This document shows positions 53,960 through 62,498 of a stretch of 64,000 nt of DNA, piece by piece. Below the pieces are notes generated by a model. That model saw only the letters and a program-made list of their open reading frames with translations. It had not been told where the DNA came from and searched no databases. The position numbers and the translations under genes were made by a program. Numbering within the stretch: position 1 is the first letter of the stretch; each line of letters starts with the position of its first letter. Source of the DNA: JBCDCY01 sp039180875 (GTDB lineage: Bacteria; Pseudomonadota; Alphaproteobacteria; Rhodobacterales; Rhodobacteraceae); contig JBCDCY010000004.1 in the NCBI GenBank assembly GCA_039180875.1, positions 1 through 64,000 on the forward strand, given 5' to 3'.

Positions 53960-55072
53960 ATGATCGGACACATCGTTCTCCACATCGGCACCTACAAGAC
54001 CGGGACGACCTCGATCCAGGCCGTGCTGCGCCGCAATCGGCAGGCGCTCGCAGCCCGCGGCGTAACCGTGTCGGAGGTGTTGAAGCCCGGCCACGGTCCC
54101 CTGATGCGCTACGCCCTCGACGATGAGCGCGCGCCGCTGGTGCGCCGCCTGAAGGGGGAGCTCGATGCCGGCAGCATCGCCCGCTGGCGCGCCAAGGTCG
54201 TGGTGGAGCTCGATGCCCTCGCCGCCGCAGGCACCGAGCTGCTGATCCTCTCCGACGAGGGATTGTCGGGCGGTCTCTCTCAAGGCGAAGTCGACCGGCT
54301 CCGCGATCTGCTGCGGCCCCGGGCCGAGCGGGTGGAGGTCGTGGTCTATCTCCGCCCGCAGCATGAGCGGCGGATCAGCGACTACTCCCAGGCGCTCAGG
54401 AACGGCAAGCAGATGCCGGCGTTCTTCGAGGCCGACGAGGCGAGCCTGGCGGCGCTGCGCTACGACGATCTGACCGCCCGCTTCAGCGCCGCGTTCGGCC
54501 AGGCGATGCTGCGCCCGCGGCTCTACCAACCCCATCTGCTGCAGGAGGGGGACGCGGTCTCCGACTTCTTTGGCTGCGTCGGCATCGACCGGGCGGGGCT
54601 GAAGCCGCCGCCGCACCGCAATCCCGGCCTGTCGGCTGGCGCGCAGGCTTGGCTCGGCCTACTCAATGCCCATATGCCGCGGGTGATCGACGATCAGGTG
54701 AACGTGACCCGCGAACGCGCCATGCGGGCGCTCGGCGACCATTTCGGTGGGTCCGGCGCGCTGCCGACGCGGGCCGAAGCGGAGGCGTTCTTCGCCAGCT
54801 TCGCCGAGGGAAACGAGGCGGTGCGCAAGACCTGGTTCCCCGAGCGGACGCAGCTTTTCGACGTCGATTTCCAGGCGATCCCGGTGGCGGGGGCGTCCGC
54901 CACCTTGACCCTGGATGAGGCAGCGCGCATGACCGCAGTCATGCTCGACCGGGTGGCGACCGACGCTGCAAAGACGGCCCGGCGAGAGCTGCGCAAGGCG
55001 CGCGAGGCGCTCCGCGCCGACGGGGGCGGGGCGAAGGACCGACCGGAGGCCGCAAGGGAAGCAAACCGATGA
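53960..55072 (+). CDS. Sulfotransferase-like protein
   Basis: A 370-residue protein starting with HIVLHIGTYKTGTTSIQAVL, which matches the phosphate-binding (PSB) loop of PAPS-dependent sulfotransferases. LLILSDEGLSGG and VVVYLRPQHERRISDYSQAL fit the 3'-phosphate-binding region of the same fold. The C-terminal 60 residues form a charged helix. The acceptor cannot be predicted; in bacteria such proteins modify glycans, lipids or capsules. Its stop overlaps the next gene (ATGA). Position after def-fmt, where truA would often lie, suggests insertion of a new gene pair. Confidence 0.8.
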   Translation: MIGHIVLHIGTYKTGTTSIQAVLRRNRQALAARGVTVSEVLKPGHGPLMRYALDDERAPLVRRLKGELDAGSIARWRAKVVVELDALAAAGTELLILSDEGLSGGLSQGEVDRLRDLLRPRAERVEVVVYLRPQHERRISDYSQALRNGKQMPAFFEADEASLAALRYDDLTARFSAAFGQAMLRPRLYQPHLLQEGDAVSDFFGCVGIDRAGLKPPPHRNPGLSAGAQAWLGLLNAHMPRVIDDQVNVTRERAMRALGDHFGGSGALPTRAEAEAFFASFAEGNEAVRKTWFPERTQLFDVDFQAIPVAGASATLTLDEAARMTAVMLDRVATDAAKTARRELRKAREALRADGGGAKDRPEAAREANR

Positions 55073-55305
55073 TCCTGGGATTCATCAGCGCATTGATCGT
55101 CGGCGGCTTGACCGGCTGGGCGTCGGAGCGCCTGGGCCTCACCCGCATGGGCGTTATGGCCGCGGTCATCATCGCGGTGGGCGGCGCGGTGATCGCCTCC
55201 CTCGTCTCGTCGATGTTCGGGCTGGTATTCTACGGCCGCACGGCGACGGCAGTGCTGGGGGCGGCACTCGCGCTGGCGATCGTGCCGCGGGCGATCCGGC
55301 GTTAG
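55069..55305 (+). CDS. GlsB/YeaQ/YmgE-type small membrane protein
   Basis: A 78-residue protein with three hydrophobic segments (about 2-18, 27-51, 57-74) and the Gly-rich LIVGGLTGWASERL and VGGAVIASLVSSMFG patterns of the transglycosylase-associated GlsB/YeaQ family. Members are stress-related inner-membrane proteins without a defined activity. Overlaps the sulfotransferase stop (ATGA), and its own stop overlaps that of rnhA on the opposite strand. Confidence 0.75.
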   Translation: MILGFISALIVGGLTGWASERLGLTRMGVMAAVIIAVGGAVIASLVSSMFGLVFYGRTATAVLGAALALAIVPRAIRR

Positions 55306-55787
55306 GGAGCTTCGTCGACCGCTTTCTCTTTTGGCTTGAACGGGGCCATGCCCTGGCGGGCCAGCGCATCGGCCCGCTCGTTCTCCGCATGGCCGGCATG
55401 GCCCTTCACCCAGGCCCAGGTCACCTCGTGACGCGCGGCCGCCGCGGCGAGGCGTTGCCAAAGGTCGACGTTCTTCACCGCATCGCCCTTGGAGGTCTTC
55501 CAGCCCCGGCGGGTCCAGTTCTCGATCCAGCCGGTGATGCCGCCTTTGACGTAGGCGCTGTCGGTGACGACGGTGAGCGTCGTGGGCCGCTCCAATGCCT
55601 CCAGCGCTTCGATGGCGGCGATCAGCTCCATGCGGTTGTTGGTGGTCTCGGCCGCGCCGCCCGAAAGCTCCCGCTCCTTCACCACCGCGCCGTCCTGGCT
55701 GGCGACCAGCAAGACGCCCCAGCCCCCCGGCCCCGGATTGCCGGAGCAGGCGCCGTCGGTATAGGCGTGGATCTGCCGCCCGCTCAC
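55302..55787 (-). CDS. rnhA: Ribonuclease HI
   Basis: Degrades the RNA strand of RNA-DNA hybrids. The 161-residue protein contains YTDGACSGNPGPGGWG with catalytic Asp11, TTNNRMELIA with Glu54, VTDSAYV with Asp76, and KGHAGHAENERADALAR with the last Asp and the loop His. Normal length for bacterial RNase HI. Last gene in the ispH operon; its start overlaps the preceding gene's stop by ATGA. Confidence 0.97.
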   Translation of the reverse strand: MSGRQIHAYTDGACSGNPGPGGWGVLLVASQDGAVVKERELSGGAAETTNNRMELIAAIEALEALERPTTLTVVTDSAYVKGGITGWIENWTRRGWKTSKGDAVKNVDLWQRLAAAAARHEVTWAWVKGHAGHAENERADALARQGMAPFKPKEKAVDEAP

Positions 55788-56818
55788 GCCGTCGCTGTGA
55801 GGAAGAGCGTGGTGTAGGGGGTGCCGTCGTAGTTGCTGCCGCTGCCCCGCTCGACCTCGGCGATGGCGAAGCCCGCGGACTGCAGATGCTCCGTCAGCGC
55901 CGCCTCCTGCCAGGGGACGTAGAGCCGGCCCATCCGGTCGCGGGTGGGCGCATCCCCCTCCTGAATGCCGATCAGCAGCCGCCCGCCGGGGCGGAGGGCG
56001 CGGTGGATGCGGGCGAGCACGTCCGGCACGCCATCTGCCGGAATGTGCTGGAGCGAGAAGAAGGCCCAGACCGCGTCGAAGGCCTGCCGATCCTCGAGGG
56101 CGGAGAAGTCGCCGACCCGCACCTCGACGCCGTAGGTCTTCTGCGCCTCCTCCGCCAATGCGGCCGAGGCGTCGAGGCCGATGGCGCGGAAGCCCCGTTG
56201 CACCATCTCGGCCGTGGCCCAGCCGGCGCCGGAGCCGAGATCCAGGATCTCCGCGCCCTCGGCCAGTGTATCGAGAAAGCGGGCGAGCCGCTCGGGATCG
56301 GCCTGGGTCACCGACCAGGGCGCGTAGTCGGCGGCGGCGTTGTCGTAGAAGGCCACCGTCTCCTCATCGCGGCTTTGCCCGCCCTTGGTCCAGCGCGCCA
56401 TAATCTCCTCCATGCTCTCGGGTTGCTCGGCCACCTGCAATGCCCCGTCGATCGGGGCGATCCACGGGAGGCGGCGGCTCGTCCAGACCTCCGCCACCGG
56501 CACCAGGCCGTGGCCGGGGTCGAGGGAGCCTGCCTTGATCGAGAGATAGGCGGGCTCCGGCCGCTTTTCATGCATCAGGCGGCTGCCGCAGGTCGGGCAG
56601 AAATGGTTGCGCATGGTGCCACCGCGCTCCGTCACCCGGTCCCAATGGCTCAGCCGGCCGGTGAAGGTGACGGACCCGTCGGGCACATAGAGCGACAAGC
56701 CGAAGGCGGAGGCCGACTGGGCCTGGCACTCCAGGCAATGACAGCGCAGGAAGCCGAGCGGCGCGCGGTCAATCTGGTAGCGCACCGCCCCGCACTGGCA
56801 GCCGCCCGTCAGCGCCAT
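55784..56818 (-). CDS. GFA domain-SAM methyltransferase fusion protein
   Basis: A 344-residue protein joining two families. Residues 1-135 form a GFA (glutathione-dependent formaldehyde-activating enzyme-like) zinc domain: GGCQCGAVRY, LRCHCLECQAQSASAF and HFCPTCGSRLMHEKRP provide the Cys ligands. From about 145 a class I methyltransferase begins (FYDNAAADYAPW, then motif I ILDLGSGAGWAT, GLDASAAL, and the post-motif FFSLQHIPADGVPDVL). The junction is read-through in one frame with no stop. The start at 56818 coincides with the GFA start. Function unknown; the fusion may methylate a thiol-linked substrate (inference). Confidence 0.82.
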   Translation of the reverse strand: MALTGGCQCGAVRYQIDRAPLGFLRCHCLECQAQSASAFGLSLYVPDGSVTFTGRLSHWDRVTERGGTMRNHFCPTCGSRLMHEKRPEPAYLSIKAGSLDPGHGLVPVAEVWTSRRLPWIAPIDGALQVAEQPESMEEIMARWTKGGQSRDEETVAFYDNAAADYAPWSVTQADPERLARFLDTLAEGAEILDLGSGAGWATAEMVQRGFRAIGLDASAALAEEAQKTYGVEVRVGDFSALEDRQAFDAVWAFFSLQHIPADGVPDVLARIHRALRPGGRLLIGIQEGDAPTRDRMGRLYVPWQEAALTEHLQSAGFAIAEVERGSGSNYDGTPYTTLFLTATA

Positions 56819-57267
56819 GGGGTGGAGCCGAGGGCGAGGCAGGCGGCGACCACCACCGTCAGCGGGATGCGCAGCCGCAGCCACCAGCCGGGCGCGATCC
56901 GGCGCCAATAGAAGATCGCGTCGATGATCAGCAGCACGATGTAGCCGGCGATCAGGTTCTGGGCCGACAGCATCGGCGTCGGCCCGAGCGCGAAGAAGGC
57001 CCAAAGCCCCGGCACCACCGAGAGGCCGAGCCAGAAGAGCGTCGCCTGCCCGGCCTTCGCGGCAAAGCCCCAAAGGCAGCCGCCCATGAAGGCGAGGATG
57101 GCCGCCCCGTAGCGCTCCAGGATCAGATGGCCGCCGGCGGGGCTCGATTCGAAGAGGCCGCCAAGGGGCAGCGTGCCGTAGGGCAGCACCAAGAGGGCCG
57201 CGCCGATCAGGAAAGGGAGAAGGCCCGCCAGGCCGAGGAGGAGGGCGGGCGCCGGAACGCCCCTCAC
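56809..57267 (-). CDS. DUF3429 membrane protein
   Basis: A 152-residue integral membrane protein with five hydrophobic segments. LILERYGAAILAFMGGCLWGFA, SVVPGLWAFFAL and YIVLLIIDAIFYWR are the DUF3429 signatures. No activity is known. Overlaps ispH upstream by 4 bases and the GFA-methyltransferase gene downstream by 10 bases, so all are on one message. Confidence 0.88.
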   Translation of the reverse strand: MRGVPAPALLLGLAGLLPFLIGAALLVLPYGTLPLGGLFESSPAGGHLILERYGAAILAFMGGCLWGFAAKAGQATLFWLGLSVVPGLWAFFALGPTPMLSAQNLIAGYIVLLIIDAIFYWRRIAPGWWLRLRIPLTVVVAACLALGSTPWR

Positions 57268-58214
57268 GCCACCTTTTCGCGAAGCACGCGCGGCACCTTG
57301 AACTGCACCCGCTCCTGGGTCGTCTCGACCTCTTCGACGGTGACGTCGTAGCGGTCCTGGAAGGCTGCGATCACCTCCTGCACCAAATGCTCGGGGGCCG
57401 AGGCGCCGGCGGTGATGCCCACGGCCCGGATGCCCTCGATCGCGCGCCAGTCGATGTCGGCGGCGGTCTGCACCAGTTGGGAGTAACGGCAGCCGGCCTT
57501 CGCCCCGACCTCCACCAGCCGGCGGGAGTTGGAGGAGTTGGGGGCGCCGATCACCAGGAGCGCGTCGACATTGGCGGCCATCGCCTTCACCGCCTCCTGC
57601 CGGTTGGTGGTGGCGTAGCAGATGTCTTCCTTGTGGGGGCCGACGATGTTGGGAAAGCGCGCCTGGAGCGCTGCGACGATGTCTACCGTATCGTCGACCG
57701 AAAGGGTGGTCTGGGTGATGAAGGCCAGGCGGTCCGGATCCCGCGGCGCGACGGTGGCCACATCCTCGACATTCTCGACCAGCAGCACTTCCCCCGCTTC
57801 AAGCTGGCCCATGGTGCCGATGGTCTCGGGGTGGCCGTCATGGCCGATCATGATGATCTGCAGGCCGTTTTCGTGATGGCGCTCGGCCTCGATATGCACT
57901 TTCGAGACCAGGGGGCAGGTGGCGTCGACGAACAGCATCTCGCGCTGCTCCGCCTCCGCCGGGACCGATTTCGGCACTCCGTGGGCTGAGAAGATCACCG
58001 GACGGTCGTCCGGGCACTCCTCCAGTTCCTCGACGAAGACCGCGCCCTGCTCACGCAGCGCGTCGACCACATGCTTGTTGTGCACGATCTCGTGCCGGAC
58101 ATAGACCGGCGCGCCCCATTTCTCGAGCGCCATCTCGACGATCTTGATGGCGCGATCGACCCCGGCGCAAAAGCCGCGCGGTGCCGCGAGATACATCTTG
58201 AGCGGATGGGACAT
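57264..58214 (-). CDS. ispH: 4-hydroxy-3-methylbut-2-enyl diphosphate reductase
   Basis: Last enzyme of the MEP isoprenoid pathway, an iron-sulfur reductase making IPP and DMAPP. The 316-residue protein has three cluster cysteines in PRGFCAGVDRAI, DATCPLVSKVH and AGCRYSQLVQ regions, with IFSAHGVPKSV, ICYATTNRQEA and GAPNSSNSRRL as substrate motifs. The ATG at 58214 is preferred to a GTG 39 bases upstream because a GAGGCGGGG stretch precedes it and the protein starts with the family-conserved MYLAAPRGF shortly after. First gene of a four-gene overlapping operon. Confidence 0.96.
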   Translation of the reverse strand: MSHPLKMYLAAPRGFCAGVDRAIKIVEMALEKWGAPVYVRHEIVHNKHVVDALREQGAVFVEELEECPDDRPVIFSAHGVPKSVPAEAEQREMLFVDATCPLVSKVHIEAERHHENGLQIIMIGHDGHPETIGTMGQLEAGEVLLVENVEDVATVAPRDPDRLAFITQTTLSVDDTVDIVAALQARFPNIVGPHKEDICYATTNRQEAVKAMAANVDALLVIGAPNSSNSRRLVEVGAKAGCRYSQLVQTAADIDWRAIEGIRAVGITAGASAPEHLVQEVIAAFQDRYDVTVEEVETTQERVQFKVPRVLREKVA

Positions 58215-58285
58215 GCCCCGCCTCGTTCCCCGATATTCGATCGGACCGTACACAACGCTTCCCCCGGGTGAAAGGCGTATCGGCC

Positions 58286-58924
58286 CTACTTGTCGGAAAG
58301 ATAAGCCCCGATCTCGGAAAACACAGCCTCGAACATCTCCGCGGTCAGCCGGCGGGTGTTCAGGTTGTAGCGGGAACAGTGGTAGCTGTCGAAGATCCTG
58401 AGCCCCGCAATCGTGTGCTGCGCCCCATGGCCGAAAGGGTGTGCGGCGAGGCGGGCATCGAAGGCGCGCACCACGCTCTCATGCGCGATCCGGCCGAGGC
58501 AGAGGATCGCGCGCAAGCGGCGAAGGGTCGCGATCCGCCGGGCGAGAAACGGCCGGCACTGGCGGATCTCCGCCCCGGTCGGCCGGTTCTGCGGCGGCAG
58601 GCAGCGCACCGCGTTGGTGATCATCGCCTGGCGCAGGATGGGCGGATCGGCACCGTCGGCCCAGCCGAAATGCCGCAGCGTTGCGTGCAGCATCGTCCCG
58701 GAAAAATCGCCGATGAACGGCACACCGGTGCGGTGAGCGCCTTTCAGGCCGGGCGCCAGGCCGACGATCAGCAGGCAGGCCTCGGGATCGCCGTGGGACG
58801 GGACAGCGCCATTCCACCAATCGGGCTCGGCCGCGCGCACCTCCTCCCGCAAGGCCACGAGACGCGGGCAGCGCGGGCATTCCCGCGGCGCCTCGGCCGC
58901 CACGTCCTGCGGGGCCGGCGTCAC
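58286..58924 (-). CDS. Uracil-DNA glycosylase, family 5 (UdgB-like)
   Basis: Removes uracil or deaminated bases from DNA. The 212-residue protein starts with a CPRCPRLV cysteine pair consistent with an iron-sulfur cluster. It has motif A GLAPGLKGAHRTGVPF and the late motif HCSRYNLNTRRLT, both typical of family 5 rather than families 1 or 4 (no GQDPYH-type motif). NAVRCLPPQNRPT lies in between. Its GTG start overlaps the stop of the NYN gene (GTGA). Confidence 0.88.
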   Translation of the reverse strand: MTPAPQDVAAEAPRECPRCPRLVALREEVRAAEPDWWNGAVPSHGDPEACLLIVGLAPGLKGAHRTGVPFIGDFSGTMLHATLRHFGWADGADPPILRQAMITNAVRCLPPQNRPTGAEIRQCRPFLARRIATLRRLRAILCLGRIAHESVVRAFDARLAAHPFGHGAQHTIAGLRIFDSYHCSRYNLNTRRLTAEMFEAVFSEIGAYLSDK

Positions 58925-59490
58925 TCCCCACTGGCGGCGGCGGGTACCTCATCCTGGACGGGGCGGGGCGGGCGGCCGATCACCTCTTTCAACTCGTCGA
59001 GCTCGATGAAGTTGTCGGCCTGCCGGCGCAGATCGTCGGCGATCATCGGCGGGGAGGAGCGGATGGTGGAGACCACCGAGACCCGCACGCCCTGGCGTTG
59101 GATGCCGGCAACCAGGGGCCGGAAATCGCCGTCGCCGGAGAAGAGGACCATGTGGTCGATATGGGCCGCCATCTCCATCGCGTCGACGGCGAGCTCGATG
59201 TCCATATTGCCCTTCACCTTGCGCCGGCCCATGGCGTCGGTGAACTCCTTGGCGGGCTTGGTCACCATGGTGAAGCCGTTGTAATGCAGCCAGTCGACCA
59301 AGGGCCGGATCGGCGAATACTCTTCGTTCTCGATCAGCGCGGTGTAGTAGAAGGCGCGGACCAGTTTGCCGCGCCGCATGAACTCCGTCCGCAAGAGTTT
59401 GTAGTCGATGTCGAAGCTTAGCGCCTTTGCGGCCGCATACAGATTCGAGCCGTCGATAAACAGCGCCAGGCGCTCGTCCCGGTAGAACAT
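58921..59490 (-). CDS. NYN domain protein (LabA/PIN-like)
   Basis: A 189-residue protein with a PIN-like NYN ribonuclease fold. The acidic residues FIDGSNLYAA, KGNMDIELAVDAMEMA and MVLFSGDGDFRPLVA form the expected metal site; a GMRV-type Gly-rich strand (QRQGVRVSVVST) follows. The ATG at 59490 has a strong GGAGGGAG upstream. Function likely RNA processing or decay but unproven; coupled to the UdgB-like gene by overlapping start and stop. Divergent from rpoZ. Confidence 0.88.
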   Translation of the reverse strand: MFYRDERLALFIDGSNLYAAAKALSFDIDYKLLRTEFMRRGKLVRAFYYTALIENEEYSPIRPLVDWLHYNGFTMVTKPAKEFTDAMGRRKVKGNMDIELAVDAMEMAAHIDHMVLFSGDGDFRPLVAGIQRQGVRVSVVSTIRSSPPMIADDLRRQADNFIELDELKEVIGRPPRPVQDEVPAAASGE

Positions 59491-59757
59491 CAGGCTCCCT
59501 CCAATGGGAATCCGTTTCACAGAATGATACTTGCGCACCAATAAAATAATGCGCGGCGATGTGAGCGATTCTCAGCTTAGATGACTGTCAATCCGGCGCA
59601 ACACGCAATCTGTGCGGAATATCACAGGCCTGGGCTAAAAATCTCCAATCGAAACGCCTCCGTTGCAGCGCTGCCACGCCGCCTCAGCCTTGCATAAACT
59701 GCGTCAAGCACGTACGTCCCCTACGAGCGCAATATGGCAATCGCAAGGAGACGTCCA

Positions 59758-60126
59758 GTGGCCCGAGTCACTGTCGAAGACTGCGTCGACAAAGTCTCGA
59801 ACCGGTTCGATCTGGTCATGCTGGCCGCCCATCGGGCGCGGGAGCTGTACTCCGGCGCCGATACCACGGTGGAGCGCGACAACGACAAGAACCCGGTGGT
59901 GGCGCTGCGCGAGATCGCGGACGAGACGCTGACCGCCGAGAATCTGCGGGAGGCGACGATCGAGAGCTTCCAGCGCCAGATCGAGGTCGACGAGCCCGAA
60001 GAGGACGCGATGGCGGTCCTGATGGGCGGCGGTCATCAGCCCCAGGAAGTGGACGCCCCCGACACCGACGAGATGTCCGAGGAAAAGCTGTTGCGCGCCC
60101 TGATGGAAGCGCAGAACGAAAAGTAG
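59758..60126 (+). CDS. rpoZ: RNA polymerase omega subunit
   Basis: Small RNA polymerase subunit that helps assemble beta-prime and forms part of a ppGpp site. The 122-residue protein begins ARVTVEDCVDKVSNRFDLVMLAAHRARELY with the family core; the second half is an acidic tail. The GTG at 59758 is chosen because AAGGAG lies 7 bases upstream, although an ATG 24 bases earlier is in frame. The divergent 267-base region to the NYN gene must hold its promoter; I see no clear -35/-10 pair. Followed 15 bases later by the ppGpp synthetase gene. Confidence 0.93.
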   Translation: MARVTVEDCVDKVSNRFDLVMLAAHRARELYSGADTTVERDNDKNPVVALREIADETLTAENLREATIESFQRQIEVDEPEEDAMAVLMGGGHQPQEVDAPDTDEMSEEKLLRALMEAQNEK

Positions 60127-60141
60127 ACGTAAGCGGAGGCG

Positions 60142-62367
60142 ATGGTCGAAGGGGCTCTCAAGACGCGCGACGACCATCGCCTGACCACGGCCGACGACCT
60201 GATCGCGCGCGTCGCCGCCTACAATCCCAAGACCGACGCCGCCATGATCGGCCGGGCCTATGCCTATGCCTCCGCGGCGCATGAGGGGCAGGTGCGGGCT
60301 TCGGGCGAGCCCTACTTCTCCCACCCGGTCGAAGTGGCGACGATGCTGACGGCGCAGCGCCTCGACGACGCGACGATCGTCACAGCGCTCCTGCATGACA
60401 CAGTGGAGGACACGGGCTCCACCATCTCCGAGATCCACGAGCGGTTCGGGGAGGAGATCGCCCAACTGGTCGACGGGGTAACCAAGCTCACCAACCTACA
60501 GCTCTCAAGCGGCGCGTCGGAGCAGGCGGAGAACTTCCGCAAGCTGCTGATGGCGATGTCGCGCGACATCCGGGTGCTGCTGGTGAAGCTCGCCGACCGA
60601 CTGCACAACATGCGCACGATCCGTGCCCTCGCGCCGGAGAAGCAGCAGCGCAAAGCGCGCGAGACCATGGACATCTATGCGCCGCTCGCGGGTCGCATGG
60701 GCATGCAGTGGATGCGCGAGGAGCTGGAGGATCTGTCGTTCCGGGTGCTGAACCCGGAGGGCCGCTCCTCCATCATGCGCCGCTTCATCAGCCTGCGGGC
60801 CGAGACCGGTGATCTGATCCCGCGCATCACCGACGACATCCAGGCGGAGCTCGACCGGGCCGGCGTCAAGGCCGACGTCACCGGGCGGGAGAAGAAGCCG
60901 TTCTCGATCTGGCGCAAGATCCAGAAGCACTCGGGCGCCGCTAAGGCGGTGGACGACCCCGACGCGCCGGAGCACTACGGCTTTCACCGCCTCTCCGACA
61001 TCTACGGCTTTCGCATCATCGCGGAGAGTGAGCGGGACTGCTACCTCGCCCTCGGCGCCGTGCACCGGCGTTGGAACGCGGTGCCGGGGCGCTTCAAGGA
61101 CTATATCAGCCAGCCGAAATCCAACGGCTACCGCTCGATCCACACCACCGTCTCAGGCCGCTCGGCCAAGCGGGTGGAGATCCAGATCCGCACCCGCGAG
61201 ATGCACGAGGTGGCCGAGACGGGCGTGGCGGCGCACTGGTCCTATCGTGACGGGGAGCGCTTCGAGAACCCCTTCGCCGTCGACCCGGCGCGCTGGCTCG
61301 CCCGCCTGACCGAGCGCTTCGAGGCGGCGGAGAACCCCGACGAGTTCCTCGAGCATGTGAAGCTCGAGATGTTCACCGACCAGGTGTTCTGCTTCACCCC
61401 CCAGGGCGAGGTGGTGAAGCTGCCGCGGGGGGCCACGCCCCTCGACTTCGCCTACGCCATCCACACCCGGATCGGCGACAGCTGCGTCGGCGCCAAGGTG
61501 GACGGCCAGCGGGTGCCGCTCTGGACCCGGCTGCGGAACGGCCAGTCGGTGGTCATCATCCGGGCCGAAGCCCAGCGCCCGCAGCCGAGCTGGGAGGAGA
61601 TGGTGGTGACCGGCCGGGCCAAGGCGGCGATCCGCCGGGCCGTGCGCGACGAGCTCCGCGACCGCCAGATCACCCTAGGGCGAGAGATCGCGCGGGTCGC
61701 TCTCGAACGCTTCGGCAAGTCGATGTCGGAGAAGGCGCTGCAGACCGCGGCCAAGGCCCTGGCCCTGCCCGACGTGGGCGAGCTGCTCGAAAGCCTGGGC
61801 CGAACCGAGCTGACGGGCCATGACCTGGTGCGCGCGCTTTATCCCGAGTTGGTCGACACTGGGATGGAGGCCGGACCGGCGTTGCCGGGCGCGCCGATCC
61901 TCATTGGCCTCGACGCCGATGAGCACGCCCAGCCGGCCGACTGCTGCCTGCCGCTGCCGGGAGAGCGGGTGGTGGGCATCGCCATCCGCGGCGCGGGCGT
62001 GGCGGTGCACGCCATCGACTGCGCCTGTCTGGCCGCCTACGAGGACCGGCCGGAGCGCTGGATCGACCTGCGCTGGTCCGAGACGGCGCATCGCGCCACC
62101 TACCGGTCCCAGATCGAGGTGTCGCTCGCCAACGATGCCGGTGTGCTCGGCCGGGTCTGCTCGCTGATCGGGGAGCATCGGGCCAATATCGCGGACATCC
62201 GTCTCACCGAGAAGAAACCGGACTTTTACCGGGCCGTGATTGATATCGAGGTGCGCGACGCTAAACACCTGCATAACATTCGCCTGGCGATCGAGGCGGA
62301 CGCGGCGGTCACCGGGGTGAAACGGGTGCGTCGCGATCGGGAGGAGGAGACGCCGGCGCGGGACTAG
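60142..62367 (+). CDS. rel: Bifunctional (p)ppGpp synthetase/hydrolase (Rel/SpoT)
   Basis: Makes and degrades the stringent-response alarmone. The 741-residue protein has an intact HD hydrolase (His61 in FSHPVEV; His85-Asp86 and Glu89-Asp90 in LLHDTVEDTG) and a synthetase domain with HYGFHRLSDIYGFRIIA, FKDYISQPKSNGYRSIHTT and VEIQIRTREMHEVAE. A TGS domain (VFCFTPQGEVVKLPRGATP) and a C-terminal ACT domain (about 665-735, SQIEVSLANDAGVLGRV) follow. As the usual single Rel of alphaproteobacteria it would do both reactions. The short gap after rpoZ supports one transcript. Confidence 0.96.
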   Translation: MVEGALKTRDDHRLTTADDLIARVAAYNPKTDAAMIGRAYAYASAAHEGQVRASGEPYFSHPVEVATMLTAQRLDDATIVTALLHDTVEDTGSTISEIHERFGEEIAQLVDGVTKLTNLQLSSGASEQAENFRKLLMAMSRDIRVLLVKLADRLHNMRTIRALAPEKQQRKARETMDIYAPLAGRMGMQWMREELEDLSFRVLNPEGRSSIMRRFISLRAETGDLIPRITDDIQAELDRAGVKADVTGREKKPFSIWRKIQKHSGAAKAVDDPDAPEHYGFHRLSDIYGFRIIAESERDCYLALGAVHRRWNAVPGRFKDYISQPKSNGYRSIHTTVSGRSAKRVEIQIRTREMHEVAETGVAAHWSYRDGERFENPFAVDPARWLARLTERFEAAENPDEFLEHVKLEMFTDQVFCFTPQGEVVKLPRGATPLDFAYAIHTRIGDSCVGAKVDGQRVPLWTRLRNGQSVVIIRAEAQRPQPSWEEMVVTGRAKAAIRRAVRDELRDRQITLGREIARVALERFGKSMSEKALQTAAKALALPDVGELLESLGRTELTGHDLVRALYPELVDTGMEAGPALPGAPILIGLDADEHAQPADCCLPLPGERVVGIAIRGAGVAVHAIDCACLAAYEDRPERWIDLRWSETAHRATYRSQIEVSLANDAGVLGRVCSLIGEHRANIADIRLTEKKPDFYRAVIDIEVRDAKHLHNIRLAIEADAAVTGVKRVRRDREEETPARD

Positions 62368-62498
62368 GCCGTTGCCGCGGAACGGCCAAAAAACGGCCTC
62401 ATCCGGCGTCTAGGCAAGAATCCGTCGGTGGGTGGCCGATGTGGTGGCGACGGGCGGCAACGTCCGATGGGTTGAGCGAGGTCGGGGTAAGGCACGGG

